Under the pieces are notes generated by a model, which did not search any database, was not told the origin of the DNA, and saw only the letters and a program-made list of their open reading frames with translations. Below are positions 59,786 to 64,000 of a stretch of DNA of 64,000 bases, piece after piece (the stretch's first letter is position 1; each line of letters opens with the position of its first letter). The position numbers were made by a program, and so were the translations under genes. This DNA is from VXNE01 sp965261535 (lineage in GTDB: Bacteria; Pseudomonadota; Gammaproteobacteria; Pseudomonadales; Azotimanducaceae): positions 1,488,001-1,552,000 of the forward strand of contig OZ253469.1 in the NCBI GenBank assembly GCA_965261535.1, in the 5' to 3' direction.

Positions 59786-60664
59786 TTGAGTGACCTCCCA
59801 AAAACGACGCTCGGGCGAACCGGTTTCGAGGTCACCCGGCTCGGTTATGGCGCAATGGAACTGATGGCCGGCCTCAGGGGCCGTGCGATAGAGGCCCAGC
59901 CCGCGAAGCGCCTATTGAATGCCGTCCTCGATGCCGGCATCAACTTCATCGACACCTCACCGGATTACGGCGACTCGGAGATTCTTATCGGCGAAGCGAT
60001 CTCGCATCGCCGCGACCAATATTTTCTCGCGAGCAAATGTGGCTGCCCGATCAACCAACCTCGACCGGCATCGGGCGAGCGGCCTCCTCATGTATTCACG
60101 CGACAGAACATCCGCGCTTGTGTCGAGCAGAGCCTGAAACGCATGAAGACCGATCATCTGGACCTCGTGCAGTTTCACCACAACCCGACGCGAGCAGTGC
60201 TGGAGGAGAACGACTCGGTTGCAGAGCTCGACGTGCTAAAGGCCGAGGGCAAAATCCGCTTCACGGGCATGTCGGGGGACCTGCCAAACCTCAAGGAACA
60301 AATCGAGATGGGCGTGTTCGATGCGTTTCAGATTCCGTATTCGCCGGTGCAGCCGGAGCACCACGAGTGGATCACGAGGGCATCGCGCGCGGGCGCGGGC
60401 ACGGTTATTCGGAGCGATGTGGCGCGCAGCGCGCGGGCTACCACGGCGACCGACGACTTGCGCGAGAACATGTCGATGATGGAGTTTATGCTGCGCTTCA
60501 CCATCAGTCATTCGCACGTGAACACGACGATCGTCGGCACGTTGAATCCCGATCATCTGGCGGACAACGTTCGCGCGGCGAGCAGAGGCCCGTTATCTGA
60601 CGACGTCTATGAGGAAGCGAAGCGCCGTGTGAGCAGGCTATTTGATTCGCCGGAGTCAACCTGA
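59786..60664 (+). CDS. Aldo/keto reductase
   Basis: 292-residue NADPH-dependent carbonyl reductase. The tetrad is visible: Asp in FIDTSPDYGDSE, Tyr in the same segment, Lys in FLASKCG and His in LVQFHHNP. The C-terminal cofactor segment TTIVGTLNPDHLADNV is also present. The start is TTG 59786 (SDLPKTTLGRTGFEV); an ATG seven bases upstream is out of frame and soon stops, so either TTG is used or a base is missing. The substrate is unknown. Confidence 0.88.
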   Translation: MSDLPKTTLGRTGFEVTRLGYGAMELMAGLRGRAIEAQPAKRLLNAVLDAGINFIDTSPDYGDSEILIGEAISHRRDQYFLASKCGCPINQPRPASGERPPHVFTRQNIRACVEQSLKRMKTDHLDLVQFHHNPTRAVLEENDSVAELDVLKAEGKIRFTGMSGDLPNLKEQIEMGVFDAFQIPYSPVQPEHHEWITRASRAGAGTVIRSDVARSARATTATDDLRENMSMMEFMLRFTISHSHVNTTIVGTLNPDHLADNVRAASRGPLSDDVYEEAKRRVSRLFDSPEST

Positions 60665-62389
60665 TCCATGTCCCCGCCCTGATGCCCGATAGGCCTGCCA
60701 GCCGCCGAAGCGGGTAATCTCGGTGGCGCCGACTGTCGCGACGGGTTCGGCGATGAAGCCGCTCACCCAGGCGCCATCGGACAACTCGATCCCGCCGAGT
60801 CCGAGGGGCGGGCCGATACCGGCGAAAAAGGCACCAATAGCGGTCGTCGGAAGCGACCAGACTTCCACCGCGATGGACGAGCCCTGCGTCTCGTCGCGAA
60901 TCAGAGCGGGTCTCTTGCCATCCGGCAAGGCGTAGAGCCGATAGCGGGCGCTCGTGCGCGCGCTTTGTACGAGATAGCCGCCGAGTCGCGTCAACTCGCC
61001 GTTGCGCGGCTGTCCCGAAAGGTGCGCGCCGCAGACCGCGATGTGCGTCTCTCCCGGACGCTCGCCCGTTGCACCGCACTCGCCGAGCAACCGCGCTCCA
61101 TAGTCGAGCAACGCGTGGTCCCGGCCCGCCGGCGCGATCAATGTGACACCGAACGGCAACCCGGACGGCAATCTGCCCGCCGGAATGGCCAGCGCGCACA
61201 GGTCGAGCAGATTGACGAAATTCGCAAAGACGCCCAGTCGACTGTTCGTCGCCACGGGGTCGCGCTCCACCTCCTTGATGGTGAATATCGTTGGCGCCGT
61301 GGGCACGATGAGCACGTCCGCCGTTTCGAATATTCGAGACGCTTCGCGCTTCAGTTCGGCGAGTTCGTAATGCGCGTGGAAAGCGGAAGCGGCCGACGGC
61401 GCCGCGCCTCCCGCGATGATGTCGCGCGTGACGGGGTGCATGTCGTCATGGCGGTCGGCGATGAACGTTTCCAATACGGCATAACGTTCCGCGAGCCACG
61501 GACCTTCGTAGAGGAGTCTCCCGGCCTTGAACAGCGGGGCCGGGTCGATTTCGACTTGCGCGTCCTCCAGCGACGCGAGGAAGGCACGATAGGCCGCGGC
61601 GTGATTCGCATCGCAGGCGGACACGCGGCCAGGATCGATCACGCCCGCGCGGGGTCGCGAAACATCGAAGCCGGCGAAATCGATCCGCCGAGAATACGCA
61701 TCGCCCACGTCGAAACCACCGGCCACCCCGGCGACCGCGCGCGCGTCCGCGACGGATCTCGCGAAAACCGAAACGCAGTCGAGGGTGCGGCAGGCGGGCA
61801 CCACGCCCCGCGCCGACCACCAGCCGAACGACGGCTTGAAGCCGACCAGGGCATTGAACGCAGCCGGAATCCGCCCGGACCCCGCGGTATCGGTGCCGAG
61901 CGCGAAGCTGCACATGCCGAGTTTGACCGCCACCGCCGAGCCGCCGCTGCTCCCCCCGGCGATATAGTCGGGATCGATGGCGTTGCGCATCGCGCCGTAG
62001 GGCGAACGCGTGCCCACCAGGCCGGTGGCGAACTGATCGAGATTGGTCTTGCCGAGGGGAACCGCGCCCGCCGCCAACAACCGGTCCACGACCGTCGCGG
62101 ATGCCTCCGGCACGTACGAATAGGCGGGACATGCCGCCGTCGTTGGGCAGCCGGCGAGGTCGATGTTGTCCTTGATCGCGAACGGCACGCCCCACAAGGG
62201 ATGCTCCGCCGGGTCGAGCGTCGCGAGCCGGTCCAGATGCGTTCCCAATGCCGCTTCGTCCAGGAGGTGTATCCACGCGCGGCGATCACTGCCCCGTCGT
62301 ATGGCTTCCGCGACGTGCTCCAGGACTTCACGGGGCGTGACCGCGCTTGACGCGTACGCCTCGACCAGGCCCGCAATGGAAAGATTCAT
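60656..62389 (-). CDS. atzF: Allophanate hydrolase (AtzF type)
   Basis: Second enzyme of the ATP-dependent urea amidolyase route, hydrolysing allophanate to ammonia and CO2. 577 residues. The amidase-signature domain has the catalytic Lys in PFAIKDNIDLAG, the Gly/Ser-rich AGGSSGGSAVAV and the nucleophile Ser in TAGSGRIPAAFN. The C-terminal ~120 residues (from RNGELTRLGGYLVQSARTSA) form the AtzF C-terminal domain. It lies 28 bp downstream of the urea carboxylase gene on the same strand. The gene ends converge with the aldo/keto reductase (9-bp overlap). Confidence 0.93.
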   Translation of the reverse strand: MNLSIAGLVEAYASSAVTPREVLEHVAEAIRRGSDRRAWIHLLDEAALGTHLDRLATLDPAEHPLWGVPFAIKDNIDLAGCPTTAACPAYSYVPEASATVVDRLLAAGAVPLGKTNLDQFATGLVGTRSPYGAMRNAIDPDYIAGGSSGGSAVAVKLGMCSFALGTDTAGSGRIPAAFNALVGFKPSFGWWSARGVVPACRTLDCVSVFARSVADARAVAGVAGGFDVGDAYSRRIDFAGFDVSRPRAGVIDPGRVSACDANHAAAYRAFLASLEDAQVEIDPAPLFKAGRLLYEGPWLAERYAVLETFIADRHDDMHPVTRDIIAGGAAPSAASAFHAHYELAELKREASRIFETADVLIVPTAPTIFTIKEVERDPVATNSRLGVFANFVNLLDLCALAIPAGRLPSGLPFGVTLIAPAGRDHALLDYGARLLGECGATGERPGETHIAVCGAHLSGQPRNGELTRLGGYLVQSARTSARYRLYALPDGKRPALIRDETQGSSIAVEVWSLPTTAIGAFFAGIGPPLGLGGIELSDGAWVSGFIAEPVATVGATEITRFGGWQAYRASGRGHGSG

Positions 62390-62417
62390 GTCGACCGCAC
62401 CCGCGCCAAGCGATTCC

Positions 62418-64000
62418 TCATAGCGATTCGATCACCGCGAGTCTTTGTCCCGGCGCGACCAACTGGCCCCTTGATACGGACAGGGCCACCTTCCCCGCCA
62501 CCGGCGCGCGAATCTCGAATTCGGACTTCATCGCTTCGACGACGACCAGCACTTCGTCCCGGGCGACCGGCCGCGACGAATCTTCGCGCAGGGACCAGAT
62601 GGAACCGGCCATGGGGCTGGTCACCACCGTCGCGCCGGGTGGGACCTTCGCCTCGTCTTCCTCCGCCGCGCCGTCCGCGAGGGTCGTCTCGAACGTCAGC
62701 AGGCCCCGCTCGCGCCAGCCGGCAAGTTCCGCGTCGAACGCCCGCCTGCGCTTCTCGGTGAATGCCTCGATCGCGCCGGCGTTGGCATCGAGGAATCGAA
62801 CGTAGTCGCGGTAGTCGAACCGGGTGGAACGGATATCCAGCGCGAGTTCGCCACGCGGAAATGCTTCACGCATATCGAGCAGCGTCCCCGCATCGACCTC
62901 GTAGAACTGGATCTGGTCGAACGGGCGCAACAACCAATGTTCATCGAACTCCCGACCGATTCGGTGCCGATTCCAGACCTGCAAGGTCCTGCCCACGAAC
63001 TGGTAGCCGCCCGGCCCTTCCATGCCGTAGATGCACAGGTAGGAACCGCCGATACCGACGGAATTCTCCGCGGTCCAGGTTCGCGCGGGGTTGTACTTCG
63101 TCGTCACAAGCCGGTGCCGGGGATCGAGCGGCGTCGCCACGGGTGCTCCAAGGTATACGTCGCCCAGACCCATCACGAGATAGCTTGCGTCGAACACGAT
63201 GTCCTTCACGGCGCGCGCGTCGTCGAGTCCGTTGATGCGCCGAATGAACTCGATGTTGTCGGGGCACCAGGGCGCGTCCTTGCGAACCACGCGCATGTAC
63301 CGATCCACCGCCTCCCGGCAGGCGGGGTCGTCCCACGACAGGGGCAACCGGACGATGCGCGACTCCGGCGCCATGTCGTCGACGCGATCGATTTCTTTCA
63401 GCAAGGGAACAAGCCGGGCAGCGAGCGATTCAGCATTCCACCGGGCACGGTCGAAGCGAATCTGCAAAGAGCGAATGCCGAGCGTGTTCTCGACGATGCC
63501 TGGCACGGCTTCGTCCTCGAGCCGCGCCGCGAAGGCCTGCGCCTTGAGGTGCAGCGCGATATCGAGCACATGGGGGCCGAATTCAACCAGCAGCCACTCC
63601 TGGCCAGCCCGGCGAATGACGAAATCCGCGTCGGCCCGCGATGCGCTGGCGCGATGGACTACGGGGTCCTGCCTGGCGGCGACCACAGGCGACGCGGGGA
63701 AACGGTCCAAGTTGTAAATATAGGCATCGAGTTCTTTTTCGAGCCGCGCGGCATCCGCATCGGTGATCGGGACGAATCGGACCGTATCGCCCGGAGCGAG
63801 TTGACCAAGCTTCCAGCGATCGGCGTTGATCACCGCCGCCGGACAGACGAAACCGCCCAGGCTCGGGCCGTCCGGTCCCAGAATGACCGGCATGTCGCCG
63901 GTGAAATCGATGCTGCCGAATGCGTAAGCGTTATCGTGAATGTTCGAGGGATGCAGACCCGCTTCGCCGCCGTCCGGTCTCGCCCAGGCGGGTTGCGGCC
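62418..64000 (-). CDS. Urea carboxylase, C-terminal part (cut by window edge)
   Basis: Biotin enzyme that carboxylates urea to allophanate. Only the last ~527 residues are in the window. The frame is open to 64000 and carries the AHS2/KipA-like region (WARPDGGEAGLHPSNI, GSIDFTGDMPVILGPDG), the AHS1/KipI-like region (YMRVVRKDAPWCPDNIEFIR, ending KVLPTNF-like GRTLQVWNRH) and the C-terminal biotinyl domain with the biotinylated Lys in VEAMKSEFE. The N-terminal biotin-carboxylase domain lies beyond the edge. With AtzF it gives a nickel-free route to use urea nitrogen. Confidence 0.93.
   Translation of the reverse strand, partial: PQPAWARPDGGEAGLHPSNIHDNAYAFGSIDFTGDMPVILGPDGPSLGGFVCPAAVINADRWKLGQLAPGDTVRFVPITDADAARLEKELDAYIYNLDRFPASPVVAARQDPVVHRASASRADADFVIRRAGQEWLLVEFGPHVLDIALHLKAQAFAARLEDEAVPGIVENTLGIRSLQIRFDRARWNAESLAARLVPLLKEIDRVDDMAPESRIVRLPLSWDDPACREAVDRYMRVVRKDAPWCPDNIEFIRRINGLDDARAVKDIVFDASYLVMGLGDVYLGAPVATPLDPRHRLVTTKYNPARTWTAENSVGIGGSYLCIYGMEGPGGYQFVGRTLQVWNRHRIGREFDEHWLLRPFDQIQFYEVDAGTLLDMREAFPRGELALDIRSTRFDYRDYVRFLDANAGAIEAFTEKRRRAFDAELAGWRERGLLTFETTLADGAAEEDEAKVPPGATVVTSPMAGSIWSLREDSSRPVARDEVLVVVEAMKSEFEIRAPVAGKVALSVSRGQLVAPGQRLAVIESL

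Overview
The window is about 64 kb of GC-rich DNA from one bacterial chromosome. The core genes point to a gammaproteobacterium. The gene order DUF4124-glnL-glnG, a gpmI/rhodanese/secB cluster beside envC and an S41 protease gene, and a tldD-pmbA pair are all typical of that class. Two sulfatases, a TRAP transporter, an urea carboxylase/allophanate hydrolase pair and many decayed mobile fragments resemble marine or host-associated heterotrophs. The lifestyle is an inference.

Layout. 1-13.5 kb is mostly housekeeping: nitrogen two-component system glnL-glnG, acyl-CoA dehydrogenase, trmL, two small coiled-coil membrane paralogues flanking a MITE-like element, a VOC protein, secB, rhodanese, gpmI, envC, ctpA, a nitronate monooxygenase-like protein and pnuC. 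13.5-30 kb is accessory and scarred. It holds an IS1634-type transposase remnant fused into a broken phd-vapC locus, an SDR, a frameshifted sulfatase, and a decayed integrative element bounded by a ~160-bp duplication of the sulfatase 3' end. That element contains a tyrosine-recombinase remnant, a truncated PD-(D/E)xK nuclease and a NERD nuclease-like protein. Next comes a type I restriction-modification operon (hsdR-hsdS-AlbA_2 protein-hsdM) with an internal rearranged duplication, then a serine-resolvase remnant. 30-36.7 kb carries a phytoene-desaturase-like oxidoreductase, a three-gene TRAP transporter and a second, damaged sulfatase.

36.8-47.4 kb contains the two most unusual loci. One is an operon led by a di-haem cytochrome c peroxidase-like / helical sensor (DAHL-like) / transmembrane / histidine-kinase ATPase fusion. 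The other is an ileS gene of the large IleRS2 type, preceded by what reads as a complete isoleucine T-box riboswitch: paired stem I base, ATC specifier, GGGTGGTACCGCG motif, and mutually exclusive antiterminator and terminator. T-boxes are characteristic of Gram-positive bacteria and a few other phyla, so this is surprising here. tldD and pmbA follow.

47.4-64 kb has an acyl-CoA synthetase, a DprA-like protein coupled to a RecQ helicase with a C-terminal phosphoribosyltransferase domain, an N-acyl-D-amino-acid deacylase-like amidohydrolase, an XPB-N-terminal-like protein, an ATPase/DUF4276 pair that looks like a defence module, a DegP-like protein without catalytic residues, an aldo/keto reductase, and atzF with the 3' end of an urea carboxylase gene that runs off the window.

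Several genes carry single-base frame breaks in or beside short homopolymers (both sulfatases, the peroxidase-kinase fusion). These may be sequencing or assembly indels rather than true decay. The vapC, integrase, resolvase and hsd remnants are damaged too heavily for that explanation.
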